DNA of 45,204 bases. Origin: Microseira wollei NIES-4236. Its GTDB lineage: Bacteria > Cyanobacteriota > Cyanobacteriia > Cyanobacteriales > Aerosakkonemataceae. The stretch spans positions 1 through 45,204 of the forward strand of contig NZ_BLAY01000077.1 in the NCBI RefSeq assembly GCF_020521235.1, written 5' to 3'. Shown one piece after another: positions 14,984-24,369 of this stretch; position 1 is the first letter of the stretch, and every line of letters begins with the position of its first letter. The position numbers were made by a program, and so were the translations under genes. The notes below the pieces were generated by a model. That model was not told the DNA's origin and searched no databases. It was given only the letters and a program-made list of their open reading frames with translations.

Positions 14984-16045
14984 CTAATGACTAAAATCAC
15001 TTTCGCAATAAGCACAGAGGATATCGATACAATTAGCGATCGCTCCCAAATGAGCTATCTCATATCCATGAGTATTCTGGGTAGGAAAACTCAGACAGGC
15101 GGCGCGGGATACGTGCCCGAATTTCATCGCAATCGAAGCGTCGCTACCAAAACCGCTAATAGTTGCTAGTTGTACGGGGATGTTTTTTTCTTTTGCTACT
15201 CGCCGCAGTTGTTTGTTTAGCATTTCATCGTAAATTCCGTATCCATCCTGGGATAGAAGTACGGGCGCTTCCCCATCTTCTATGGGATATTCTTTTGAGA
15301 GGGGACAAATTTCGAGGGCAATTAAGGCATCTAAGCGCTGATTGTTGGTAAAGTAAAGCGCCCCAATGGCGCCGACTTCTTCTTTTGCCGATGCTACCAA
15401 ATAGATATCCACCGCAGGCTGTTTTACCTGTTCGGCGACGGCTAATAAAATCGCCACCGAGGCTTTATTATCAAGCGTATAACTGGCAATGTAATCTTTT
15501 AATCGCAAAGGTCGCTTGCGATGTTTTCCGATTACCATGCGGGTTCCGGGTCGAATTCCAGCGGTTTCCAGTTCTTCTTGGGTGCATTTAGTTTCTACCC
15601 AAGCATCTTCCCAGGTGAGGGGTTTATCTTCCTGTTGCGCTTTTTGGGGAGATTCGTGGGAGACGTGGCGAGAACCAAAAGAAAGAATGCCGCTGATGGT
15701 TTCGTTATCTCCCAATAAGTCTACGACGCCCTCGCCGTAAACCCAGGGAAATGAGCCGCCTAGCTTGCGGACTTCTACCCTTCCTCGGTCGCCGATGGTC
15801 TTGACAATTGCGCCAATTTCGTCTTTGTGGGCGGTGATAGCGATCGCTCTGGTAGAATCTTTACCTGGCAGGTGTGCGATCGCATTTCCCGCCCGATCTA
15901 ACCAAGCTTTTACTCGCTTTGACTCAAATCGATGCATCAACCATCGATCGATTTTGGTCTCGTCACCGCTGGGAGAATGGTGCAGCACTAATTCTTCGAT
16001 TGTATTAAAAAGGTCGTCGTAGTTTAGGGAAGACATAGGGGGCAT
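14984..16045 (-). CDS. M42-family aminopeptidase
   Basis: About 353 residues from the ATG at 16045 (another ATG at 16036 is equally possible; no clear ribosome site). Metal-site motifs of the M42 (PepA-like) family are visible: ITAHKDEIG with metal-binding His and catalytic Asp, TLDNKASV with the bridging Asp, SAKEEVGAIG with the Glu pair, and THGYEIAHLGAI with the last His. The usual Asp in the VDV-type motif appears as Glu in ALEICPL, a possible variation. It probably removes N-terminal residues from peptides in the cytoplasm. The gene is bracketed by heptamer repeats (14879-14977 and 16063-16137). Confidence 0.87.
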   Translation of the reverse strand: MPPMSSLNYDDLFNTIEELVLHHSPSGDETKIDRWLMHRFESKRVKAWLDRAGNAIAHLPGKDSTRAIAITAHKDEIGAIVKTIGDRGRVEVRKLGGSFPWVYGEGVVDLLGDNETISGILSFGSRHVSHESPQKAQQEDKPLTWEDAWVETKCTQEELETAGIRPGTRMVIGKHRKRPLRLKDYIASYTLDNKASVAILLAVAEQVKQPAVDIYLVASAKEEVGAIGALYFTNNQRLDALIALEICPLSKEYPIEDGEAPVLLSQDGYGIYDEMLNKQLRRVAKEKNIPVQLATISGFGSDASIAMKFGHVSRAACLSFPTQNTHGYEIAHLGAIANCIDILCAYCESDFSH

Positions 16046-16062
16046 AGGATAAATCAGACTTA

Positions 16063-16137
16063 GCAATTAGCAATTAGCCATTAGCCATTAGCCATTAGCA
16101 ATTAGCCATTAGCAATTAGCCATTAGCAATTAGCCAT
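16063..16137. repeat. TTAGCAA/TTAGCCA heptamer array
   Basis: About ten tandem heptamers alternating TTAGCAA and TTAGCCA lie between the EAL gene end and the M42 start. The framing ends seen in other copies are missing. Confidence 0.8.
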
Positions 16138-16140
16138 TTT

Positions 16141-16908
16141 TCATCCTTCATACTTTTTTGTCAAGGTTTTGCCACTTAGCACTAACTGTTTAAATTCTTC
16201 TAGCGGTAAGGGGCGACTAAATAAATAACCTTGAATTTCATTACATTGATTTTCCTGTAAAAAAGCCAGCTCTCTTTCTGTTTCTACCCCTTCAGCAATG
16301 ACTTTTAGTTTGAGTTGATGAGCCATATAAATCAGGGCTTTAGTAATCGCTTGATTTTTGCTATTTTTGTCGATATTCCGGATAAAACACTGGTCTATTT
16401 TGAGAATATCAACCGGGAAGTTGCGCAAATAATTTAAAGAAGAATAGCCAGTCCCAAAATCATCAACGATTTTTATTCCCAGTGCCTTTAAGGCTTTTAA
16501 TTTGTGAATAGCCATGGCAATATCTTCGATCAGAATAGTTTCGGTCAACTCCAAATCGATAGATTTTGGGTCGAGTCCCGCCTTAAAGCTAATTTGGACT
16601 AATTGCTGGCGCAAATCCGATTTTCTAAATTGACAACCGGATAAATTTACTGCCACTCGGAGCCACCCTAATCCAGCTTGATGGAGCGCCTGAGTATGCC
16701 CAAAAGCAGTTTCTAAAACCCATTCTCCGATCGTTTCAATTAAACCTGTTTCCTCAGATAAAGGAATAAATTGACCGGGAGAAACGAAACCGCGTTCTGG
16801 ATGATGCCAGCGCAAGAGAGCTTCAGCACCGATAATTTTACCCGTTTCAAGATTGACTTTAGGTTGATAGTAAAGCTGGAGTTCTTCCCGTTCTAAAGCA
16901 TAGCGCAT
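16141..16908 (-). CDS. EAL-domain c-di-GMP phosphodiesterase (3' part of a split gene)
   Basis: 255 residues. EAL signatures are complete: QPKVNLETGKIIGAEALLRW, NLSGCQF, DLELTE, DDFGTGYSSL, KIDQCF and AEGVETE. It should hydrolyse c-di-GMP. It starts at ATG 16908, two codons after the TAA at 16915-16917 that ends the REC-GGDEF frame, and both parts share one reading frame. In related proteins the two domains are fused across this point (typically LALENSLRYAL; here LAL, stop, TDMRYAL). No ribosome site precedes the ATG, so expression would depend on restart or read-through. Confidence 0.85.
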   Translation of the reverse strand: MRYALEREELQLYYQPKVNLETGKIIGAEALLRWHHPERGFVSPGQFIPLSEETGLIETIGEWVLETAFGHTQALHQAGLGWLRVAVNLSGCQFRKSDLRQQLVQISFKAGLDPKSIDLELTETILIEDIAMAIHKLKALKALGIKIVDDFGTGYSSLNYLRNFPVDILKIDQCFIRNIDKNSKNQAITKALIYMAHQLKLKVIAEGVETERELAFLQENQCNEIQGYLFSRPLPLEEFKQLVLSGKTLTKKYEG

Positions 16909-16914
16909 GTCAGT

Positions 16915-17952
16915 TTATAAGGCCAGATCTTCCGAAAAAATTTTGTTGAGAAGCGCCGTATAAAACTCGTAGCGATTTCCTCCTTTTTGCTGGGCGTAAT
17001 TCATGGCTTTTTTGCTTTTAGTTAGTAATTGTTCGAGATGAAAACCATCGCGGGAATAAATGGCAATGCCAATACTAGCTGTGAGAAAAATTTCCTGTTG
17101 GTAAAGTAGGAAAGGTTGGGAAAAAACCTCTAAAAGTTGCTGGGCGGCATTACTAACTTCAGTTTTGCACGCCCCTGGATCTAGAAGAATGGCAAATTCA
17201 TCATCGGCGTTTAAACGAGCGAGAACACCACACCTACCAAGATGAGAAGTCAGTCGCTGCGCTACGAGTTTGAGTAACAAATCGCTTTTTTCACATCCTA
17301 AACTATTACTCAGTCGCTGTAACCGATCTAAGCGCAAACAAAAAACGGGGGCAAATAGAGATGGAATATTTCGAGTTTTGCCATTAATATTTTTCAGGGG
17401 CGGGATGGAATTAACTATCCGCTCGAACTCGTTTTGCAATGACAGGCGGTGGGGAAGCTGGGTGAAGCTGGCGTATCCCACCAACTGCTCCATATACTCT
17501 TGGATAAATTGGAGTTGCGCGGCGTGACGCGCTATCATTGCTTTGTCAACTTGATGTCTTTTAATTGCGATCTCGATTGTTGTCCACATGTCCTGAGGTT
17601 TAAACGGCTTGACTAGGTAGCCGTAGGGTTCTGTCTGTTTCGCCCGTGCTAAAGTGGTTTTATCCGCATAAGCGGTCATGTAAATTATAGGAATTCCCCA
17701 CTGGTGACGAATTTGCCTTGCTGCTTCCACCCCGTCGATTTCTCCCTTGAGCATAATATCCATTAACACAATGTCGGGATGAGTAGCGCCAGCTGCTAGA
17801 ATCGCATCTTCCCCAGTTTTGGCTAACCCTGCTACCTCATACCCTTGCTGCTTTAAATTCCTGGCGACGTTTTCTGCTACGATTGGTTCGTCTTCGACAA
17901 TCAAAACCTTGATCGGGGTAGTTGGTGTGTTGTGAGCTAGCAAGGTCATCAT
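16915..17952 (-). CDS. Response regulator with degenerate GGDEF domain (5' part of a split gene)
   Basis: 345 residues; the ATG follows GGGAGATATTC. Receiver domain 13-130 with D65 in VLMDIMLKG and a conserved Lys in YLVKPF. A linker leads to a GGDEF domain (about 170-335) whose signature reads RLNADDEFAILL (247-257): the GG pair is lost, so cyclase activity is unlikely. It ends at an in-frame TAA exactly at the usual junction with the EAL domain, which follows in the same frame. The ancestral protein was almost certainly REC-GGDEF-EAL. Confidence 0.88.
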   Translation of the reverse strand: MMTLLAHNTPTTPIKVLIVEDEPIVAENVARNLKQQGYEVAGLAKTGEDAILAAGATHPDIVLMDIMLKGEIDGVEAARQIRHQWGIPIIYMTAYADKTTLARAKQTEPYGYLVKPFKPQDMWTTIEIAIKRHQVDKAMIARHAAQLQFIQEYMEQLVGYASFTQLPHRLSLQNEFERIVNSIPPLKNINGKTRNIPSLFAPVFCLRLDRLQRLSNSLGCEKSDLLLKLVAQRLTSHLGRCGVLARLNADDEFAILLDPGACKTEVSNAAQQLLEVFSQPFLLYQQEIFLTASIGIAIYSRDGFHLEQLLTKSKKAMNYAQQKGGNRYEFYTALLNKIFSEDLAL

Positions 17953-18435
17953 GAATATCTCCCTGTGATGAAATTCGAAAGATTATTGATGCGATCGCAA
18001 GGCAACTTTCTCTAATGCATCCTGATTGGAATGATACATAATTTTTTCACTAAAAAAGGGAAAGGGAAATAGGGAAAAGTAAAGCATCTGTTCATCAGCG
18101 AAAGTTTTCCCCTCCTCCCTCGTCTGGTGCAAGTCTTTTCTTGTCTCCCCATTTCCCTGTGCTTACAAGGACAAGTAAGAACCCGGTTTCTTGAAGAAAC
18201 AGGGTTTGTAGATGTTTCTGGCGCGATGGTCGGCCAAAAATCTTCGCTTTGATCGATAATAATATATTTAGTATTGCCTATTTCCTCGTTGCCAGCAACC
18301 CAGATATTTTTATGATTAACGATCCAAATTTTTCTGTCTTTTTTGAATAATCTATTAAATCAATAACTTTTGTATTTTTAACAGTTGAAGATGTTTATTA
18401 TCATCTAAATATAAATGAAAAGCCCAGGCAGATTT
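17953..18435. other. Intergenic region, no gene seen
   Basis: AT-rich; it holds a GAAACCCGGTTTC-type hairpin (18179-18209: ACCCGGTTTCTT / AGAAACAGGGT) and one HIP1 site near 17991. No open frame with coding character. Confidence 0.5.
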
Positions 18436-18972
18436 TCACCTAATTTCCTCAAGGGTTGTCATGGCAAAAACTCGGCAAAATTCTTCGCTGAATCCGGCTT
18501 CTGTATCTCCCAAGGCTAACCCGCTTTTGACTCGTTGCCTAAAAAGAACTTGTTTAAAAAAACCATTGGGTTTGCGGGTTTGAAAATGTAAATAAACTGG
18601 GCAAATTTGTAGTAAGTTTTTTTCTGATGAATTCAGCGGCTCAAATTCTTGAGATAATTGGATGCTGCGGTAAAATTGTTTTCTCAAATCCTCGGCGCCT
18701 GGTTTTCCTTGAGAGCATTTTAGCGCTAAGTTTGGGTGAGGAAATCGGCCAAAATCCTCATTTTTGCCTAAAATGTGAATGCCTTTATTGATGTGGGAGG
18801 TCTAAGCACTAATATTGTATAAATCTAAGTCTTTAGCCAGATTGGAATTGAAAAATTGTAGCTTGTCTATAAATTCGGTTACATTCCCATAGCGACTGAG
18901 TAATTTTTCATAAATTTCTTGATGCAAGTCAATCGTCACCCGCCCTTGAGTCCAGGTATGAATTGGGTTCAT
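18436..18972 (-). pseudogene. Hypothetical gene interrupted by one in-frame TAG
   Basis: The ATG at 18972 opens MNPIHTWTQGRVTIDLHQEI and runs 56 codons to TAG at 18802-18804. The same frame then continues without a stop through HILGKNEDFGRFPHPNLALK and FEPLNSSEKNLLQICPVYLH to TGEASFSEEFCRVFAM-like sequence and its end at 18436, giving a 178-codon gene if the TAG is ignored. The family was not recognised. The N-terminal part looks like a soluble alpha/beta protein. No ribosome site is obvious. Confidence 0.65.
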
Positions 18973-19110
18973 AACTTAAATGGGTATTGGTTTTTATCAA
19001 TATAGCTGAAAGGAATCGCCTCATAAAAGTTAGAAATTACACCTTGACAAAAAGACAGAGATACAGTATTTAGCTGCGCCCGCAAATTTCATCTTTGATA
19101 ACGAATTGAG

Positions 19111-22100
19111 TCAATCGGTCTGTGAATTGGTGGTTGAAATCACCTCATGTAAAGCATTTAATAGATCCTTGAGCATGTAAGGCTTTAACAAAAATGTCTT
19201 GACATTAACCGCCAAAGCCAATTCACTATTAGCAGAAAGTCCGCTAGTGGCGATCGCTTTGACCTGCGGGTTAATTTTTTGCAGAGCGCGGATAGCGGTC
19301 AATCCATCCAGATTTGGCATCATCAAATCCATTAAAACTACGCTGATTTCTTGTTGGTGTTGGGCATAGAGGGAAAGCGCTTCAATGCCATCGCTAGCGA
19401 AGAGAGTTCTGTAGTTGTAGTTTTCTAGGGAAGTCTTAGCAATCTGTCTAATGGTGGCCTCATCATCCACAATCAGAATCAACTCGCCATTACCAATGGG
19501 CAGTTCCTCATCTGGGATCGGCTGGCTAAGTTGTCCCTCGCAGGCTGGCAAGAAAACCTGGAATTGCGTGCCATTTCCTATCTCACTATAAACCTTGACA
19601 AAACCGCCGTGGTTTTTCACAATCCCCTGTACCGTTGCTAGTCCCAGTCCCGTTCCTTGACCGATTTCCTTGGTGGTGAAAAAGGGATCGAAAATTCGCT
19701 CTAACAGTTCGGGTGGGATGCCAATTCCTGTATCGGAAATGCTAACAATAACATAGAAACCTACCTGAGCCTCCACATTGATTCCGGCATAATTTTGATC
19801 CAGATAGCGATTTTCTGCCGAGATCTTTAAACTGCCGCCATTGGGCATCGCATCGCGGGCGTTGATGATGAGATTCATCAATACTTGATGGATTTGGGTA
19901 GTATCAGCCGAGATAGTCCACAGTTCCATCGTCGGAATGTTGGTAGATATTTGGATGGATTTGGGAAATGTCTTGTTGGCAATGCTAACGACTTCCGAGA
20001 GCAGGTGTCCTACTTGCAGAATTACGCGCTGGCCTTCTTGTCCCCGACTAAAGGAGAGAACTTGTTTCACTAAACTCGTTCCGCGGTTAGCACTGACTTC
20101 GAGCAGCTCTAACATTTGTCGCGTCTGTTCGTCGAGATTGCGGAATTTGAGGGGAAGCAAGTGAGAAATGGCGAGAATGGGAGTCAGGATATTGTTGAGA
20201 TCGTGGGCAATGCCGCTAGCCAAAGTGCCGATGCTCTCTAAGCGTTGGGCGCGGTAGAACTGTTTCTCCAGTTGTTTCTTCTCGGTGATGTCGCTGTTGA
20301 CTACGAGAATGGATTTGGGCTGTTCGGATTCATCCCGCACTAGCGTCCACCGACTCGCTACCTTTACTTCTTTACCGGATTTGGTGACTTGTTCGAGTTC
20401 GCCTTGCCAGAAGCCTTTCTCTATAGCAATATTTAGATTTTCAGCTAGTTGAGATGCAGATTTTTTGTCAAACAATTCATCGGCGGTTTTCCCCAGGGCT
20501 GCTGCTGCTGTCCAGCCATATAAGCGTTCGGCTCCTTGATTCCAAAATAAGATGCGGTTGTCTAAATCTCGGACAAAAATCGCGTCGGTAGCGATATCAA
20601 TTAAAGCTGCTTGTTCGCGGATTTTTTGATACAGTTCTGATTGTTGGATGGCAATGCTAACTTGGTTTGCCAGTTGTTGAAGTAACTCGATTTCTGTATT
20701 TTCCCATTGTCGGGGAGCCGAACATTGATGGGCAATTAACAGACCCCATAACTGTTCGCCTTGTAACAGGGGAATGACTAGGTTGGCTTTAACCTGAAAC
20801 TGTTTGAGCAACTCAACGTAGCATGGTTTGAGGTCTTCTGTGTCGATATCGGTGATGGTGGCAATGCGCCCCTGACGATAGGGTTCGATGTAGCGATCCT
20901 CAAAACAAGGATCGAAGATGGTAATCGAAAGGATCGGTTTCCACTCTGCCCCCACCGATTCCATGATGACTTCCCCCTGCCAATCGGGGCGAAAACGAAA
21001 GATAATTACCCGATCTGTGTTGAGCAACTGTCTGACTCGTTCCACGGTGCGGGATAATACCTCGTTTAGATCTAGCGATCGCCGGATATCTTGGGAAATG
21101 TCGGCGATCGCTTGTTCCCGTTCGATTTGCTGCTGTAGCGCTAATTCCGCTTGTTTGCGATCGGTGATGTCAACAGCAGCCCCATAAAGTACCAGTTCTT
21201 CTGGGTAAGACTGTACTTTACAGAGCAGCCAGCGGTAAGAGCCGTCTTTGTGCCGATAGCGGTTTTCAAACGCAATGGTTTCCTTACCAGAGAACAGACT
21301 TGTGGTTTCTGTGACAGATGGGTTGATGTCGTCGGGGTGAACAAACTCAGTCCAGGGACGGGATGTCATTTCCTCGGCTGTCCAGCCGAGTGTGGTCTCA
21401 AAAGTTGGGCTAACCCAAAGAAAATATCCGTTGCTGCCCGTTATTACTTGCAAATCCGAACCAACGGCAAGAAACCGCTCCCGTTCCTGTTCCGCTTGCT
21501 TGCGATCGCTAATATCCAGATTGATGCCGCTGAGCCGAATTAGCTCGCCCCGATCGTTCAAGGTCGGGCGACCCCGACTGAGCAGCCAGCGAATGCCCTG
21601 TTGGGGGTGAATAATGCGAAATTCAAGTTCGATCTCGGGCAGGCGTTGCTCGATTGCTTGCAATACGTAGGCGTTAACCCATTGGCGATCGTCTGGATGC
21701 AACAGGGTGTTATACCAGTCTTCGTACTCAGGTAAACCCTCGTCTGGATTGAGTCCGTGCAGATGGTACGTCTCAGATGACCAGGTGAGTTTGCCTGTGA
21801 GCAGATCCCAGTTCCAGGAGCCTGCCCGAGCGCCCGCTAGTGCCAACCGCCGCATTTCTTCGTTTTCGCGCAGGGCGGCTTCGGCGCAGGCGCGATCGAG
21901 GCGCGGGAAAGTGCGATTTGCTACTTCGCGCACCAACTCTATTTCGTCCTCGCGCCAAGTGCGCGGAAGCATATCGTTAATCGAGAACAAATATTTCCAC
22001 TCGCCATCCTTGTGGAACGGCACGGTGATGAACGACAGCGCCCCAATTGCAGCATTGGCTTTTGGGTTTGTGACGGAGTTGGTTTGCGTGTTTTCGCTGA

Positions 22101-24291
22101 CGATGGTTTCTCCGGCACGAACGCGGCGGCGGAAATCCTCGCTCACCTGTTCTGAAAGGCAAATCCTGTCTGGGAGGCGAAACGCACCTTCTGGATTCCA
22201 GCGACCGAGATACACCACCTCATCTTGAACTTCGTCCACTTGGCAAAAGTTGCAGGTGGTGACGTTGAGATACGCGCCGAGTTTCGCGCCTACCGCTTGG
22301 ATAATCTCTTCGGCGGATGACAGACGGGAGAAATCGTCGGCGATTTCGGCTAAGAAGGCAGCATTTGCTTCGCGGCGTTTGCGATCGCTGATGTTTTGGA
22401 AAATGATGGCAATCCGGCGGCTGTCTGAGTCGCCGACTTTGAACACGTAAAAGTCATACCATGTTTGATCTGGCCCAGAGTATCGTTCCAAACGCTGGCC
22501 TTGACCTGTGCGGGCGACACAACCGAAAATTTCATACCAGTATGACTCGTAATTCGGGTTGATTTCCCGCAGCCGCCGTCCGGTGAAATCCTGCCCCAGC
22601 ATTGCGATCGCTGCTGGATTCGCCTCCAGATAAAAGATGTCAACGGGCTGGTCGTTTTCGTCAAAAATTACATCGGCGAGAAAATATCCTTCGTCGATGG
22701 AATTAAATAATGTGCGATATTTTGCTTCCGATTGACGCAGGGCTGCTTCGGCGAGCTTGCGATCGGTGATATCGTACTCAACCCCAACCATCCGCACGGG
22801 TTGTCCTGCCTCGTCGTAAACCGCTCGCCCTTTGCTATGTAGCCAGCGAATGCTGCCATCATCTAGAACCAAGCGCAACTCTGCTTCGTAGTCCGCGTGA
22901 GTTTCTAAAGCTTGGATAATCTTTTGTTCGGCGAACTCTATATCGTCGGGATGAACGCGATCGCGCCAGCGTTGATAGCTGGGTTCAATTTCCCCTGGCT
23001 GATAGCCCAACACAATGTAGTGACTGGCGTTCCAGAACACATCTCCCGTCGCAATATGCCACTCCCAGATGCCGATGGTGTTTAGATCGAGGGCGAGGCA
23101 CAACTTTTCTGCACTGCTTTGGAGCGCGATTTCTAATTGCTTGCGATCGCTAATATCCCTAAAGTAGAGTCCTAACCCCACAGGTGAGGGATAGGCATGA
23201 ATTTCAAACCAATTCCCAGTTGGTTCGTATAGAACTTCTAAATGCACCGGCACCTGTTGAGCCATCGCTCTCCGATATTCCCGCTCAATGGACTGCCCAA
23301 CCGTCCAGGGAAACACTTCCCAATGGCTTTTGCCGAGGATTTCTTCGGGTTCCAGATTTGCCAATTGGCACAACTGGCGCATTGAAGTGGAATTGGCGTA
23401 GACAATTCGCCACTCCAGATCCAGCATCGTATAAGCATCGGTGATGCTTTCCCAAATGGCGAGCATCTGCTGATGCGACTCCTGTACAGCCGCTTCGGCT
23501 TGCTGGCGCGAGGCTTCCAGTTGCTTGACTTCAGTGATGTCTTTAATCAGTACCAGATAGGACTGCTTGCCTGCCTCCGCAAAAGCAGATACCGTCACTT
23601 CCACATCGATTGCGCTGCCGTCTTTCCGCAGATAGCGTTTTTCTGACTGGTAGCTATCCCCATGTGGCAGATCGCGATCGTCAGAATGGTTAATATCGTC
23701 AACGGTGAGGGCGAGCAATTCGGCTTCGGTGTATCCGGTAATCGCGCAAAAGGCTGCGTTCGCGCGCAGGAAGCGACGAGTTTTGATATCCGCCTGTGCC
23801 ATGCCTACGCCGGTCAGGTTGAACATAGCACGGAATTCTGCTTCAGTTTGGCGCGATTCTGCTTCTGCTTGCTTGCGTTCGCGCAGCGTTGCGGTAGCAG
23901 TATCGCTTATATCGTGATGCACGGCTGCGATTGTCCAACAGCTGTCTTCAATCTTTTGGCAGACACAGGTGCTGGAAATCCAACAGACAGAACCATCTTT
24001 GCGATAGAAGCGATACTCGGCGGTGGTATTGCGTTTGGCAAACAACGCTTCAAACAGCGGCATGACGATAGTTTCCCGATCCTCTGGGAAAACCTGCGAC
24101 AACCACAGGGTTTTGTCTGCCATCAATTCTTGAACGGTGTAACCAAATAGTTCTTCACAACCCGTAGACCAGTATTCATACTCCCAATCCCGGTTTTCCC
24201 AAACTCGAAAACTGGAGATCGCGGCGATCGCGATATCTGCCATGATTAAACTGCTCTGGAGATACTTAGCTGCTGCATCTGATTGTGACAT
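19111..24291 (-). CDS. Hybrid sensor histidine kinase with eight PAS and two GAF domains
   Basis: 1726 residues, cytoplasmic (no membrane segment). Order by eye: PAS at about 25-135, 150-260, 270-385, 395-515, 522-640; GAF 645-800; PAS 810-930 and 938-1045; GAF 1062-1222; PAS 1225-1342; HisKA with phosphoacceptor H1363 in ASGIAHDLNNIL; HATPase (N-box NLIINARDAMPNGG, G boxes SDTGIGIPPE and GQGTGLGL); receiver 1603-1720 with D1655 in VVLMDLMMPN. The second GAF carries DPCF (1127-1130) and C1157 in KPCYVELL, the positions of the two cysteines in DXCF cyanobacteriochromes. No partner regulator is adjacent. GGGAGG touches the chosen ATG, so the exact start is uncertain. Confidence 0.93.
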   Translation of the reverse strand: MSQSDAAAKYLQSSLIMADIAIAAISSFRVWENRDWEYEYWSTGCEELFGYTVQELMADKTLWLSQVFPEDRETIVMPLFEALFAKRNTTAEYRFYRKDGSVCWISSTCVCQKIEDSCWTIAAVHHDISDTATATLRERKQAEAESRQTEAEFRAMFNLTGVGMAQADIKTRRFLRANAAFCAITGYTEAELLALTVDDINHSDDRDLPHGDSYQSEKRYLRKDGSAIDVEVTVSAFAEAGKQSYLVLIKDITEVKQLEASRQQAEAAVQESHQQMLAIWESITDAYTMLDLEWRIVYANSTSMRQLCQLANLEPEEILGKSHWEVFPWTVGQSIEREYRRAMAQQVPVHLEVLYEPTGNWFEIHAYPSPVGLGLYFRDISDRKQLEIALQSSAEKLCLALDLNTIGIWEWHIATGDVFWNASHYIVLGYQPGEIEPSYQRWRDRVHPDDIEFAEQKIIQALETHADYEAELRLVLDDGSIRWLHSKGRAVYDEAGQPVRMVGVEYDITDRKLAEAALRQSEAKYRTLFNSIDEGYFLADVIFDENDQPVDIFYLEANPAAIAMLGQDFTGRRLREINPNYESYWYEIFGCVARTGQGQRLERYSGPDQTWYDFYVFKVGDSDSRRIAIIFQNISDRKRREANAAFLAEIADDFSRLSSAEEIIQAVGAKLGAYLNVTTCNFCQVDEVQDEVVYLGRWNPEGAFRLPDRICLSEQVSEDFRRRVRAGETIVSENTQTNSVTNPKANAAIGALSFITVPFHKDGEWKYLFSINDMLPRTWREDEIELVREVANRTFPRLDRACAEAALRENEEMRRLALAGARAGSWNWDLLTGKLTWSSETYHLHGLNPDEGLPEYEDWYNTLLHPDDRQWVNAYVLQAIEQRLPEIELEFRIIHPQQGIRWLLSRGRPTLNDRGELIRLSGINLDISDRKQAEQERERFLAVGSDLQVITGSNGYFLWVSPTFETTLGWTAEEMTSRPWTEFVHPDDINPSVTETTSLFSGKETIAFENRYRHKDGSYRWLLCKVQSYPEELVLYGAAVDITDRKQAELALQQQIEREQAIADISQDIRRSLDLNEVLSRTVERVRQLLNTDRVIIFRFRPDWQGEVIMESVGAEWKPILSITIFDPCFEDRYIEPYRQGRIATITDIDTEDLKPCYVELLKQFQVKANLVIPLLQGEQLWGLLIAHQCSAPRQWENTEIELLQQLANQVSIAIQQSELYQKIREQAALIDIATDAIFVRDLDNRILFWNQGAERLYGWTAAAALGKTADELFDKKSASQLAENLNIAIEKGFWQGELEQVTKSGKEVKVASRWTLVRDESEQPKSILVVNSDITEKKQLEKQFYRAQRLESIGTLASGIAHDLNNILTPILAISHLLPLKFRNLDEQTRQMLELLEVSANRGTSLVKQVLSFSRGQEGQRVILQVGHLLSEVVSIANKTFPKSIQISTNIPTMELWTISADTTQIHQVLMNLIINARDAMPNGGSLKISAENRYLDQNYAGINVEAQVGFYVIVSISDTGIGIPPELLERIFDPFFTTKEIGQGTGLGLATVQGIVKNHGGFVKVYSEIGNGTQFQVFLPACEGQLSQPIPDEELPIGNGELILIVDDEATIRQIAKTSLENYNYRTLFASDGIEALSLYAQHQQEISVVLMDLMMPNLDGLTAIRALQKINPQVKAIATSGLSANSELALAVNVKTFLLKPYMLKDLLNALHEVISTTNSQTD

Positions 24292-24369
24292 CCTCCCACA
24301 CTAACCGCAAGCGGTATAGCGAGCTTCTCCCCAAATCACAATAGAAAAAGTATAACCATGTAACCATCT

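Noticed and set aside
15163-16022. Several plus-strand frames across the M42 gene
   Set aside because: Antisense shadows; the minus-strand frame has all M42 metal motifs.
21707-22228. Long antisense frame inside the hybrid kinase
   Set aside because: A shadow of the kinase frame; Arg/Ser-rich composition and no start site.
23662-24150. 162-codon antisense frame inside the hybrid kinase
   Set aside because: Also a shadow of conserved PAS coding sequence on the other strand.
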